Source: Actinomycetota bacterium (GTDB taxonomy: Bacteria > Actinomycetota > Thermoleophilia > Gaiellales > Gaiellaceae). From it: a stretch of DNA of 45,516 nt. This document shows positions 25,532 to 33,078 of this stretch, in pieces. The first letter of the stretch is position 1. Each line of letters starts with the position of its first letter. A model generated the notes under the pieces. It searched no databases, was not told where the DNA came from, and worked only from the letters and a program-made list of their open reading frames with translations. The DNA is taken from positions 1-45,516 of the forward strand of contig VAYM01000040.1 of NCBI GenBank assembly GCA_005884945.1, written 5' to 3'. A program made the translations under genes and the position numbers.

Positions 25532-25867
25532 ATGGGAGAGATGTTGGAGCCCGGCCTCGATCGGCACGAATGGGAGAGTGAGTGGGCGTCGCTGCAGGAG
25601 GAGCTCGAGGATTCGCCTGCGGACGTCCTGCCCGAGCTCGACCGCCTCGTCGAGCGGATGCTCGAAGCGCGCGGGTACGACGTCAGCGACCCGGTCGCGC
25701 TCGAGGGCGAGGAGCGCGACATCGTCGCGGATTTCCTCGCTGCGCGCGAGATCACGCGTTTGCGCACCGACGATCCGGATGCGGTGTCGCCGGGCGACGT
25801 CGCGGCCGCTGTCAACGGGTATCGCTCGGTTTACGAGGCCGTGATGGAAGAACGCCGCGCGCCCTAG
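25532..25867 (+). CDS. Small acidic hypothetical protein
   Basis: A 111-residue acidic, mainly helical protein, not recognised with certainty. Visible: HEWESEWASLQEELEDSPADVLPELDRLVERMLEARGYDV, then ERDIVADFLAAREITRLRTDD and GDVAAAVNGYRSVYEAVMEERRA. The pattern of helices and conserved-looking tryptophans suggests a small scaffold or regulatory protein. ATG 25532 is used; ATG 25541 is in frame. GGGAGAGATG precedes the second ATG, so that start is possible too. Confidence 0.65.
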   Translation: MGEMLEPGLDRHEWESEWASLQEELEDSPADVLPELDRLVERMLEARGYDVSDPVALEGEERDIVADFLAAREITRLRTDDPDAVSPGDVAAAVNGYRSVYEAVMEERRAP

Positions 25868-25939
25868 CCGAGGCGCGCCATCCGCCGCGGTGACGAAATC
25901 GACACCAAGTCGGTGCAGACGAGTCGTGTTCTTTCGGGT

Positions 25940-25998
25940 AGCGTCGCTCCCAGAGGGAGGCGGGTGGACTGAACCCCACCCTGGGTGGGGGGTGCGCT
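25940..25998 (+). promoter_or_regulatory. Structured leader upstream of fdhD
   Basis: The 153 bases before fdhD hold three paired segments that form a three-way junction on paper: AGCG 25940-25943 with CGCT 25995-25998; CTCCC/GGGAG around AGA (25947-25959); and CCCCACC/GGTGGGG around CTG (25974-25990). The last ends 30 bases before the ATG. No T-run follows. It could be a cis-acting RNA controlling the molybdenum-related pair fdhD-mobA, but it does not match a riboswitch class I can name. Confidence 0.4.
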
Positions 25999-26020
25999 TA
26001 AGGACTAGGCTGGTTGGGTC

Positions 26021-26821
26021 ATGGCCGTTCGGGACCGCGGAGATTCTGGCTCCGCATATTCGGTTGCGTCGGCGGACGTCGTTCGCGCTCCGAGCGGCCG
26101 CGTCGACAGTGACCAGCTCGCCGTCGAGGAGCCGCTCGAGATTCGCATCGGCGGCGTTCCGATCGCTGTGACGATGCGCACCCCGGGGCACGACGAGGAG
26201 CTCGCCGTCGGCTTCTGCATCTCCGAAGGCATCCGCGTGCGCAGTGCGCGCGTCCCGGACGACCTCGCCGCGAACACGATCGACGTCGCCGCGGACGCCT
26301 TCGACCCAAAACGCGTGCAGCGGAACTTCTACACGTCGTCGTCATGCGGCGTCTGCGGCAAAGGCGCGCTCGAGGCCGTCGCCGTCGAAGCGCCGCGCGT
26401 CGAAAGCGGCCTCCGCGTCACGACCGCGCTCGTCACGTCACTGCCGGACCAGTTGCGCGCAGCGCAGCGCGCGTTCGCGCAAACCGGCGGCGTCCATGCG
26501 ACCGGCCTCTTCGATCGCAGCGGCGAGCTGCTCTGCGTGCGTGAGGACGTCGGCCGGCACAACGCGATGGACAAGGTCATCGGCTGGGCATACGCGAACG
26601 ACGCGCTCCCGCTCGCGAACGAGATCCTCTGCGTCAGCGGTCGCCTCTCGTTCGAGCTCGTCCAGAAAGCCGCGGTCGCCGGCTGTCCGATCGTCGTCGC
26701 CGTCGGAGCGCCGTCGACGCTCGCCGTCGAGCTTGCCCGCGACCGCGGTGTCACGCTCTGCGGCTTCACGCGGCGCGACGGCATGAACGTCTACAGCGAG
26801 TCGTGGCGGCTGGAGGACTAA
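26021..26821 (+). CDS. fdhD: Formate dehydrogenase accessory sulfurtransferase FdhD
   Basis: A 266-residue FdhD. In E. coli it carries sulfur from IscS to the molybdenum cofactor of formate dehydrogenase. Motifs: EEPLEIRIGGVPIAVTMRTPG, ELAVGFCISEGI, the TSSSCGVCGK loop with both cysteines (Cys109, Cys112), QTGGVHATGLFD, VREDVGRHNAMDKVIGWA, and GRLSFELVQKAAVAGCPIV. All key parts are present. The 3' end overlaps the MobA-GNAT gene by 19 bases. No formate dehydrogenase gene is in the window, so the client enzyme lies elsewhere. Confidence 0.94.
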   Translation: MAVRDRGDSGSAYSVASADVVRAPSGRVDSDQLAVEEPLEIRIGGVPIAVTMRTPGHDEELAVGFCISEGIRVRSARVPDDLAANTIDVAADAFDPKRVQRNFYTSSSCGVCGKGALEAVAVEAPRVESGLRVTTALVTSLPDQLRAAQRAFAQTGGVHATGLFDRSGELLCVREDVGRHNAMDKVIGWAYANDALPLANEILCVSGRLSFELVQKAAVAGCPIVVAVGAPSTLAVELARDRGVTLCGFTRRDGMNVYSESWRLED

Positions 26822-27780
26822 CAGGAATCCTGCTCGTCGGCGGCGCCTCCCGCCGGTTCGGATCGCCCAAAGCGCTCGCGAGACTCGACGGCGAGACGCT
26901 CGCCGCCCGGGCGTGGCGGACACTCGCGGCGCTGTGCGACGAGCGCATAGCCGTCGGCAAGCGCGCCGACACCGTCGACCTCCCGTTCGAGCTCGTGGAC
27001 GACGGAACGGACCTCCGTGCCGCCCTAGCGGGCGTCGTCGCCGGCCTCCGCGCGTCCGAGAACGAGCTGACCGTCGTGCTTCCCGTGGACGTCCCACTCG
27101 TCCGCGCAGCGGATCTGCGCCGACTCGCCGATGCCTGCGTCGACGTTGCCGTCCCGCAGACGGGGCCGCTCCCCTGTGCGATCCGCCGCACTGCCCTGCC
27201 GCCGCTCGAGCGGCGGCTCGCTGCGCACCAGCTCGCGCTCCGGGACGCGTTCGCAGAGCTCGAGACCCACGTCGTCGAGCTCGACCCGCAGCACCTGGTG
27301 AACGTCAACGCACCCGCCGACCTCGAGGCGCTCCAGCTCAGCATCGTCCCGTTCCGCGCCGCGGACGCCGAGGGCTTCCGCGCGCTCGTCGCCGACACGC
27401 TGCGCGAGTTCGGCTTCTCGGCCGATCCCGGGCTCGACCCCGACCTCGCCGATCCCGCCGGTTACTACTCGGCCCTGTGGGTGGCACTCATCGAGGGCCA
27501 TGTCGTCGGTTCGATCGCGCTCCGCGAGCTCGGCGACGACACGCTCGAGCTCAAGCGGATGTACCTGCGCGAGGCCTGCCGCGGACGTGGCGCCGGGCGC
27601 CGGCTGCTCGCGACCGCGCTCGCGTGGGCGCGCGCCAACGGTGCGGCGAAGATCAAGCTCGACACGACTGAATCGATGGAAGCGGCGCGGGCGCTCTACG
27701 AAGCGAACGGTTTCGTGCGCGTTCCGGGAGAGGCGCCGCGACAAGGACAGCAGCGTCTGCTCTACGAGCTGACGCTCTAG
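26803..27780 (+). CDS. MobA-like nucleotidyltransferase fused to a GNAT domain
   Basis: A 325-residue two-domain protein. Residues 1 to about 175 resemble molybdenum cofactor guanylyltransferase: GILLVGGASRRFGSPKALARLDG with the GTP-binding loop and Lys23, VVLPVDVPLV with the metal-type Asp near 96, and VNVNAPADLEAL as the typical C-terminal N-x-N-x-P-x-D/E-L. From about 176 a GNAT domain follows: IVPFRAADAEGFRALVADTL, ELKRMYLREACRGRGAGRRLLATALAWA with the acetyl-CoA loop, and MEAARALYEANGFVRVPG. Start GTG 26803 lies inside fdhD. The join is in frame with no stop, so a true fusion or a loss of the stop between two genes are both possible. The stop is interlocked with purA at CTAG 27777-27780. 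Confidence 0.85.
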   Translation: MAAGGLTGILLVGGASRRFGSPKALARLDGETLAARAWRTLAALCDERIAVGKRADTVDLPFELVDDGTDLRAALAGVVAGLRASENELTVVLPVDVPLVRAADLRRLADACVDVAVPQTGPLPCAIRRTALPPLERRLAAHQLALRDAFAELETHVVELDPQHLVNVNAPADLEALQLSIVPFRAADAEGFRALVADTLREFGFSADPGLDPDLADPAGYYSALWVALIEGHVVGSIALRELGDDTLELKRMYLREACRGRGAGRRLLATALAWARANGAAKIKLDTTESMEAARALYEANGFVRVPGEAPRQGQQRLLYELTL

Positions 27781-29036
27781 GTGAGCGCGACGACGCTCTC
27801 GCGCTCCGCGCCGGTGCCGACGAGCGAGACCTCGACGCCGAGCGCGCGTTCGACGAAGTCGACGTAAGCGCGAGCGGCGTGGGGTAGCTCGTCGCCGAGC
27901 GGCTCCGCCCAGCCCCGCAGCGTCTCGTACACGGGCACGGCGCTGTGGAAGTCGCTCTGGTGCGGAGGAAAGTCCTCGGTCTCGCTCCCGTCACGCAACC
28001 GATAGCGCACGCAGACGCGAAGTTCCGAAAACGAGGACAGCACGTCGAGCTTTGTCAGCGCGAGCGACGTGAAGCCGTTCACCCGCACCGCGTAACGGAG
28101 AGCGACGAGGTCGAGCCAGCCGCAGCGGCGCTCGCGCCCGGTGACCGTGCCGTATTCGGCGCCGAGCTCCCGCATGCGTTCCTGATCGGGCCCGTCGATC
28201 TCCGTCGGGAACGGGCCCGCCCCGACTCGCGTCACGTACGCCTTTGCGACCCCGATGACGCGGTCGATGCGCGTCGGCCCGATGCCGATCCCACCGGCCG
28301 CGTTCGCGGCGACCGTCGATGACGACGTCACGAAGGGATACGTCCCGTGGTCGAGGTCGAGGAGCGTGGCCTGCGCGCCCTCGAACAGCACTTCCTTGCC
28401 GTCGCGGAGCGCGCGGTCGACGAGCAGCGACGTGTCGCCGACATACGCGCGCAGGCGCTGCGCGTACCGCTCGTACCGCGACGCGACATCCTCGAGGTCG
28501 AACGGGTCCGCCTCGTACACGCGCTCGAGCCAGACGTTCTTCTCCGCGAGCGCGACCTCGATCTTCTGGCGAAGGATCTTCGGATCGAGCACGTCCTGGA
28601 CGCGGATCCCGATCCGCGCGGCCTTGTCCGCGTACGCGGGACCGATGCCACGCCGCGTCGTGCCGATCTGCAGCTTTCCCAGTCGTCGCTCGCCCGCCTG
28701 GTCGATCGCGACGTGCCACGGCATGATCAGGTGCGCGTTCCCCGACACGACGACGACGGACGGATCGATGCCGCGCGCCTCGAGCTCGTCGAGCTCCGAC
28801 AGGAGCACCTCGGGATCGACGACGCACCCGGCGCCGATCACGCACGTCTTGCCGGAGATGATCCCGCTCGGAACCTGACGGATCTTGAACGTCTCGCCGT
28901 CGACGATGATCGTGTGCCCGGCGTTCGGTCCGCCTTGATAGCGACCCACGACGTCCGCCTCCTGCGCCAAGAGGTCGACGATCTTGCCCTTTCCCTCGTC
29001 TCCCCACTGAGCACCGACGACGACTGTTGCTGGCAC
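27777..29036 (-). CDS. purA: Adenylosuccinate synthetase
   Basis: A 419-residue GTP-dependent enzyme making adenylosuccinate from IMP and aspartate. Motifs: VGAQWGDEGKGKIVD with the P-loop-like GDEGKGK (12-18), GGPNAGHTI with the catalytic His, IGTTRRGIGPAYADKAAR, FEGAQATLLDLDHGTYPFVTSS, and LTKLDVL. GTG 29036 begins PATVVVGAQWGDEG. With purB at 22516-23832 the AMP branch is complete. It stands alone, facing the MobA-GNAT gene at its 3' end and the exchanger gene at its 5' end. Confidence 0.95.
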   Translation of the reverse strand: MPATVVVGAQWGDEGKGKIVDLLAQEADVVGRYQGGPNAGHTIIVDGETFKIRQVPSGIISGKTCVIGAGCVVDPEVLLSELDELEARGIDPSVVVVSGNAHLIMPWHVAIDQAGERRLGKLQIGTTRRGIGPAYADKAARIGIRVQDVLDPKILRQKIEVALAEKNVWLERVYEADPFDLEDVASRYERYAQRLRAYVGDTSLLVDRALRDGKEVLFEGAQATLLDLDHGTYPFVTSSSTVAANAAGGIGIGPTRIDRVIGVAKAYVTRVGAGPFPTEIDGPDQERMRELGAEYGTVTGRERRCGWLDLVALRYAVRVNGFTSLALTKLDVLSSFSELRVCVRYRLRDGSETEDFPPHQSDFHSAVPVYETLRGWAEPLGDELPHAARAYVDFVERALGVEVSLVGTGAERESVVALT

Positions 29037-29083
29037 GGCGGAGCCAGTCTGCCAGAGCGGGCGGCTACTAGGGTTGGCGCGCG

Positions 29084-30014
29084 ATGTCCCTCTCCGTCGC
29101 ACCTTGCGCGTCAGCTCGACCGGATCGGCGAGCGGCTCGGTTTCTCCGAGGCGCTGCTCGGGATGGTGACCGCGCTCGGCGCCGACGGTCCGGAGATCTC
29201 GTCCGCGGTCGCGGCGATCGTCTCGGGCCACAACGACACCGGCGTCGGCGTCGTCGTCGGGTCGAACGTCTTCAACATCGCCGCGCTCCTTGGCCTCTCT
29301 GCCGCGATCGCAGGGCGTGTCCGGATCCACCGGCACGGGCTGCTCCTCAACGGCGGAGTCGCGATCGCGATCGCCGTGCTCGGCGCGTTGGTCGTCGCCC
29401 GCTGGCTGCCGCCGTGGGCCGCGTTCGTGCTCGTGCTTCTCGTCGCGGCGCCGTACGTCGTCGTGTCCTCGCTGCATTCGCGGCTCCGCGAACGCCTCCC
29501 CGGACCTTTGCGCGAGGCCGTCGCGGAGGAGCAGCGCGACGCACGCCGCGACGAGTACGCGGGCCGTGGCGGGGCGTACGACGCCGTCGCCGTGGTCCCC
29601 GCGCTCGCGGGTGTGGTCGGAGGTGCAACCGCGATGGTGTATGCGGCGCAGTCGCTGGGCGATCGCTTGGAGATCTCTGACGTGATCATCGGCACGATCG
29701 TGCTCGCCGCGCTCACAGGGATTCCGAACCTGCTCGCCGCCGTCCGGCTCGCACTCCACGGACGCGGCGCAGCGTGCGTGAGCGAGTCACTGAACTCGAA
29801 CAACGCGAACGTCCTCGTCGGGCTGTGCGTGCCGGCGCTGATCCTCGGGATCGGGTCGCCGTCCGGAATCGAGCGGTTCTCGGCAGCCGCGATGGTCGCG
29901 ATGACGGTTGGCGCGGTGGCGCTCGGCTACAGCGGCGGAGGTCTGACGCGCCGGGAAGGCGCGCTCATCATCGCCGTGTACGCCGTATTCGTTGTCTTCG
30001 TGTGTGTCGTCTAG
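29084..30014 (+). pseudogene. Na+/Ca2+ exchanger family protein with damaged N-terminus
   Basis: Cation/calcium exchanger family membrane protein. From about 29105 the frame encodes the family: LARQLDRIGERLGFSEALLG, VTALGADGPEISSAVAAI, VVVGSNVFNIAALLGL with the GSN-x-FN motif, a loop of charged residues, and a second repeat LEISDVIIGTIVLAALTGIPNLLAAV with SLNSNNANVLVGL. But this frame has no suitable start: the first ATG lies after the first conserved helix. An ATG at 29084 in another frame gives MSLSVA, the expected beginning, and runs off into arginine-rich sequence. About 20 codons (the first membrane helix) seem to be missing between MSLSVA and LARQLDR, with a frame change. About 8 hydrophobic segments remain. 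Stop interlocked with the next gene at CTAG 30011-30014. Confidence 0.75.
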
Positions 30015-30223
30015 CGCCCGTCGCGCTCGACCCGCAGGTGGTGTCCGCGCGGGCATTCGATCGACCCCCGCTGCGCGTCCAGCGGTAGGGTCCCGTGCAC
30101 GGTCGACGCGCCGTAGCCCTCGGCGGCTGCGATCTGCGCACACGCGTCGCAGACGACGGTGAACGACACGGCGCGCGGCGAGATCCACACCCTCTGCTGT
30201 TCGAGGACTGCCCACGAAGCCAC
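30011..30223 (-). CDS. Small cysteine-containing hypothetical protein
   Basis: A 70-residue protein, not recognised. It has a CDAC pair near residue 25 and a C-terminal ECPRGHHLRVERDG, giving three cysteines and two adjacent histidines, which would suit a small zinc-ribbon-like site. GTG 30223 shares its G with the TAG of dnaB upstream (TAGTG), so it is likely translated from the dnaB transcript. Confidence 0.6.
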   Translation of the reverse strand: MASWAVLEQQRVWISPRAVSFTVVCDACAQIAAAEGYGASTVHGTLPLDAQRGSIECPRGHHLRVERDGR

Positions 30224-31469
30224 TACGAAGCCGCCAGATCCGCGAATTTGGCGTAACGCTTGAGGAACGAGAGCTTCTCCGTCCCGGTCGGCCCGTTGCG
30301 GTGCTTCGAGAGGATGATCTCCGCGAGGCCCTGCTGGTCGGTGTCCTCGTTGTAGTACTCGTCGCGGTACACGAACATGACGAGGTCCGCGTCCTGCTCG
30401 ATCGAGCCGGACTCGCGTAGGTCGGAGAGGATCGGACGCTTGTCGTGCCGTTGCTCGACCGCGCGCGAGAGCTGGGACATCGCGAGGATCGGCGTGTCGA
30501 GGTCGCGCGCGAGCACCTTCAGCTGGCGCGAGATCTGCGACACCTCCTGGACGCGGTTCTCGGCCGTCGTGCCCGAGGTCATCAGCTGCAGGTAGTCGAC
30601 GATGATCAGGCCCAGGCTCGGCTCCTTCGACTTCAGGCGCCTGGCCTTCGAGCGAATCTCCATCATGTTGATCGAGCCGGTGTCGTCGACCCAGATCGGC
30701 GCCTTCATCAGCTTGTCGCCGGCGGCGACGAGCCGCGGCCAGTCGTCCTGCGAGAGCTTTCCGGTGCGCAGTCGCTGCGACTCGACCTTCGCCTCGCTGC
30801 AGAGGAGCCGCTGCGTCACCTCCGTCTTCGACATCTCGAGCGTGAACAGCGCAATAGGCGTGTCGTGGCGCAACGCGAGGTTCGCCGCGACGCAGAGTCC
30901 GAGCGCGGACTTTCCCATCGACGGACGCGCGGCGACGATGACGAGGTTCCCGGGCTGGAACCCGGACGTCAAGCGATCGAGGTCGCGAAACCCCGACGGG
31001 ACGCCGGTGACGTCGGCGCCCGCTTCGTACAGCGCGGTGATCCGCTCGAAGCTCTCCTTCAGCAGGTCCTCGATGTGGCTGAACTCCGTCGTGACGCGAC
31101 TCTGCGAGAGGTCGAACACGATCTGCTCGGCGCGGTCGACGAGCTCCTGCGTCTCGCCTGGGCGCTCCCAGCCGAGCTGCGCGATGTTCTGGCCGGCTGC
31201 GATGAGCCCGCGCAGCGTCGCCATCTCACGGACGATGCGCGCGTAGTGCGCCGCGTTTGCCGTCGCCGGAACGAGCGCCGCGAGCTCGTGCAACCGGACG
31301 CGGCCGCCGGCGTCCTCGAGCTCGCTGCGTTCCTCCAGCTCGTCGACGAGCGTGATCGCGTGATCGCGCCCGGGGAGAGCATCATGGCCCCGAGGACGGA
31401 TTCCTCGGCCTCGAGGTTTTGGGGCGGCGCGATCGGGGCGGCTTCTGCGAGCTGGGCGACAGGGGCCAT
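30223..31469 (-). pseudogene. dnaB: Replicative DNA helicase dnaB, frameshifted in the N-terminal domain
   Basis: The helicase that unwinds DNA at the replication fork. The main frame covers VDELEERSELEDAGGRVRLHELAALVPATANAAHYARIV, linker, and the RecA-like domain with ARPSMGKSALGL (Walker A), EMSKTEVTQRLLCSEA, IIVDYLQLM (Walker B), AMSQLSRAVEQRHDKRPILSDLRESG, and KHRNGPTG. The N-terminus is in another frame: ATG 31469, then PIAPPQNLEAEESVLGAMMLSPGAI. Between GAI and TLVDELEER about 30-35 codons of the normal N-terminal domain (the DFY...H..I region) are missing, and the pieces are out of frame. At the join the sequence has CGTGATCG twice in tandem (31351-31366). dnaB is essential, so an assembly error is likely unless another copy exists. 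Confidence 0.88.
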
Positions 31470-31743
31470 CCCCGAGGAGTGAAACACCCTTGCGGGGCGA
31501 TCGCTAGGTGTGGACGGTGTGGTTTTCGACATGTCCGAAGATGCGGTTTTCCAGGGGAATAGAACACATGTTCCCACCTGCGCCGGACAGCAGCCTGTGC
31601 ACGGATCGTCCGCTCGGAGCGACAACTTCGAGACGAAATTCACACTCGGTGGAAAAGGGTGTGGAGCGCTTTCCCCAAGCCGTCCACAGAAATCGGCGCG
31701 GACCGCACGGACAGCGGCCTACTGCGTGTGGAAGAAGCGCGGT
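31470..31743. other. Gap between dnaB and rplI with DnaA-box-like nonamers
   Basis: No gene is seen here. Besides the SOS box, the nonamer TGTGGACGG occurs at 31509-31517 and inverted (CCGTCCACA) at 31680-31688. It differs at two positions from TGTGGACAA, the complement of the high-GC DnaA box TTGTCCACA. TGTGGA hexamers also occur at 31660-31665 and 31727-31732. They may serve DnaA control of dnaB. The gap lacks an AT-rich unwinding element and dnaA/dnaN neighbours, so an origin is not claimed. Confidence 0.35.
31562..31573. promoter_or_regulatory. LexA-type SOS box upstream of dnaB
   Basis: GAACACATGTTC is a perfect match to the Gram-positive/actinobacterial LexA consensus GAAC-RNRY-GTTC (A, C, A, T in the middle). 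It lies 93-104 bases upstream of the dnaB ATG (31469) and 171 bases from the rplI stop, in the 274-base gap. The site reads the same on both strands, so it could act on dnaB. LexA binding is inferred from the sequence match only. Confidence 0.55.
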
Positions 31744-32376
31744 CTAGGGCTGCTGGGCCTGCTCGGGCGGCTCGGCGTCGACCGCGCGGTCGAACTCATC
31801 GGCGGGAACCTCCGCCGCGACGTCTTCCTCCGTCGGCCGGATCTCGCCCTCGCCGCCGACCTGTGGATCCTGCGCCGCGGCCGCGGCGTCGAGCACGTCG
31901 AGGTCGAGCTCCTCCTCGGGCGGCAGCTCGCCGCCCTCGGGGACGACGAGCGTCCGCACCTCGGCGGTCACGTCCTGGAAGAGCTCGATCGGGACCTCGT
32001 AGCGGCCGATTCGCTTGATCGTTTCGATTCCGATCTTGCGCCGGTCGACGCGAACCTTGTGCCGTTCCCAGAGCTGGTCGGCGACGTCCGTCGGAGTGAC
32101 GGAGCCGAAGAGCGATCCTGTCGGGCCGGCCTTCACATCGAAGCGCACCTCGACGCTCGCGAGCCGTTCCGCGAGCTGCTGCGCGTCCTCGAACGTCTTC
32201 GCCTCGTGCTTCGCGCGCTTTTCCTCGGTCTTACGGATCTCGGCGACGCGCGCGGGCGTCGCCTCCCGCGCGAGCTTGCGCGGGAGGAGGAAGTTGCGCG
32301 CGTAGCCGCGCGCGACGCTGACGACCTCGCCGCGCAGCCCGACCTTCTCGACGTCCGTGAGGAGGATGACTTCCAT
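31744..32376 (-). CDS. rplI: 50S ribosomal protein L9 with acidic tail
   Basis: A 210-residue L9. The N-terminal domain is typical ([36 protein letters not shown]), followed by the long helix EIRKTEEKRAKHEAKTFEDAQQLAERL and the C-terminal domain TGSLFGSVTPTDVADQL...VDRRKI...RYEVPIELFQDVTAEVRTLVVPE. Beyond the usual length of about 150 there is an acidic extension of about 55 residues, ELPPEEELDLDVLDAAAA to EQAQQP. The ATG shares bases with the rpsR stop (TAATG). Confidence 0.93.
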   Translation of the reverse strand: MEVILLTDVEKVGLRGEVVSVARGYARNFLLPRKLAREATPARVAEIRKTEEKRAKHEAKTFEDAQQLAERLASVEVRFDVKAGPTGSLFGSVTPTDVADQLWERHKVRVDRRKIGIETIKRIGRYEVPIELFQDVTAEVRTLVVPEGGELPPEEELDLDVLDAAAAAQDPQVGGEGEIRPTEEDVAAEVPADEFDRAVDAEPPEQAQQP

Positions 32377-32639
32377 TACCTCGAGTCAGAGACGTACGGC
32401 AGGAGCGCCATCTCACGCGCGCGCTTCACCGCGACCGCGACCTGACGCTGGTGGCGTCGGCACGCGCCGGTGATGCGGCGCGAGCGGATCTTTCCCTTCT
32501 CCGACACGTAGCGGCGCAACTGGTGCGCGTTCTTGTAGTCGATCTCCTCGACCTTCTCCTTGCAGAACCAGCACCCGCGCTTGCGAATCGGGCCCGCTGC
32601 GCCCGGCCGCTTGCGGCTCGATTGCTGGCGATCTCGCTC
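32376..32639 (-). CDS. rpsR: 30S ribosomal protein S18, start codon missing
   Basis: The frame encodes nearly the whole of S18: [75 protein letters not shown]. Cysteines in CWFC and GACRRH suggest the zinc-binding form. There is no ATG, GTG or TTG in frame between the ssb stop (32638-32640) and the first S18 residues: the TGA of ssb runs directly into the Glu codon at 32639. The spacer, the Shine-Dalgarno and the start codon are therefore absent. Both neighbours are intact. The same kind of loss affects dnaB and purH. Confidence 0.88.
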   Translation of the reverse strand, partial: ERDRQQSSRKRPGAAGPIRKRGCWFCKEKVEEIDYKNAHQLRRYVSEKGKIRSRRITGACRRHQRQVAVAVKRAREMALLPYVSDSR

Positions 32640-33078
32640 AGAACCGCGCGAACGGAATGTCGTCGTCGGTGCCGGCCTGACCGAAGTCGGCGCCCTCGGT
32701 GGAGGCGTTCGCGGGCACGAACTGCGGCTCGCCGCCCGCAGCCTGGTCGCGGCCGCCGAGGAACTGGACGGTGTCGGCGATGATCTCGACCGCCTGGCGC
32801 TTCGTGCCGTCCTGCGCGTCCCATTCACGCCAGTCGAGCCGGCCGTCGACGCCGACGGGACGGCCCTTGGAGAGGAACTGCGCGCAGCTCTCGCCCTGGT
32901 TGCCCCAGACGGTGACGTCGAAGTAGTTGGGCTTGTCGCCCCAGTTGCCCTGCGCGTCCTTCTGCCGCGTGTTGACGGCGAGCCGCAGCTTGCAGACCGG
33001 CGTGCCGCTCGGCGTGTGTCGCAGCTCGGGATCGCGCGTCAAGTTGCCCACGAGGACCACGCGGTTGATGTTGGCCAT
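32638..33078 (-). CDS. ssb: Single-stranded DNA-binding protein
   Basis: A 146-residue SSB. OB-fold residues [34 protein letters not shown] and [41 protein letters not shown] are followed by a short linker and the protein-interaction tip [12 protein letters not shown] 33078 is preceded by GAGGAGGA. It follows rpsF directly, as in most bacteria. Confidence 0.95.
   Translation of the reverse strand: MANINRVVLVGNLTRDPELRHTPSGTPVCKLRLAVNTRQKDAQGNWGDKPNYFDVTVWGNQGESCAQFLSKGRPVGVDGRLDWREWDAQDGTKRQAVEIIADTVQFLGGRDQAAGGEPQFVPANASTEGADFGQAGTDDDIPFARF

Noticed and set aside
25940-25998. Moco or tungsten-cofactor riboswitch
   Set aside because: Gene context would fit, but I cannot match the conserved core of that class; left as an unnamed structured leader.
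29084-29680. Separate short protein from ATG 29084
   Set aside because: After MSLSVA the frame is arginine-rich noise; the exchanger is in the neighbouring frame.
31470-31743. Chromosomal origin of replication
   Set aside because: DnaA-like sites are imperfect and few, no AT-rich unwinding region, and dnaA/dnaN are not adjacent.
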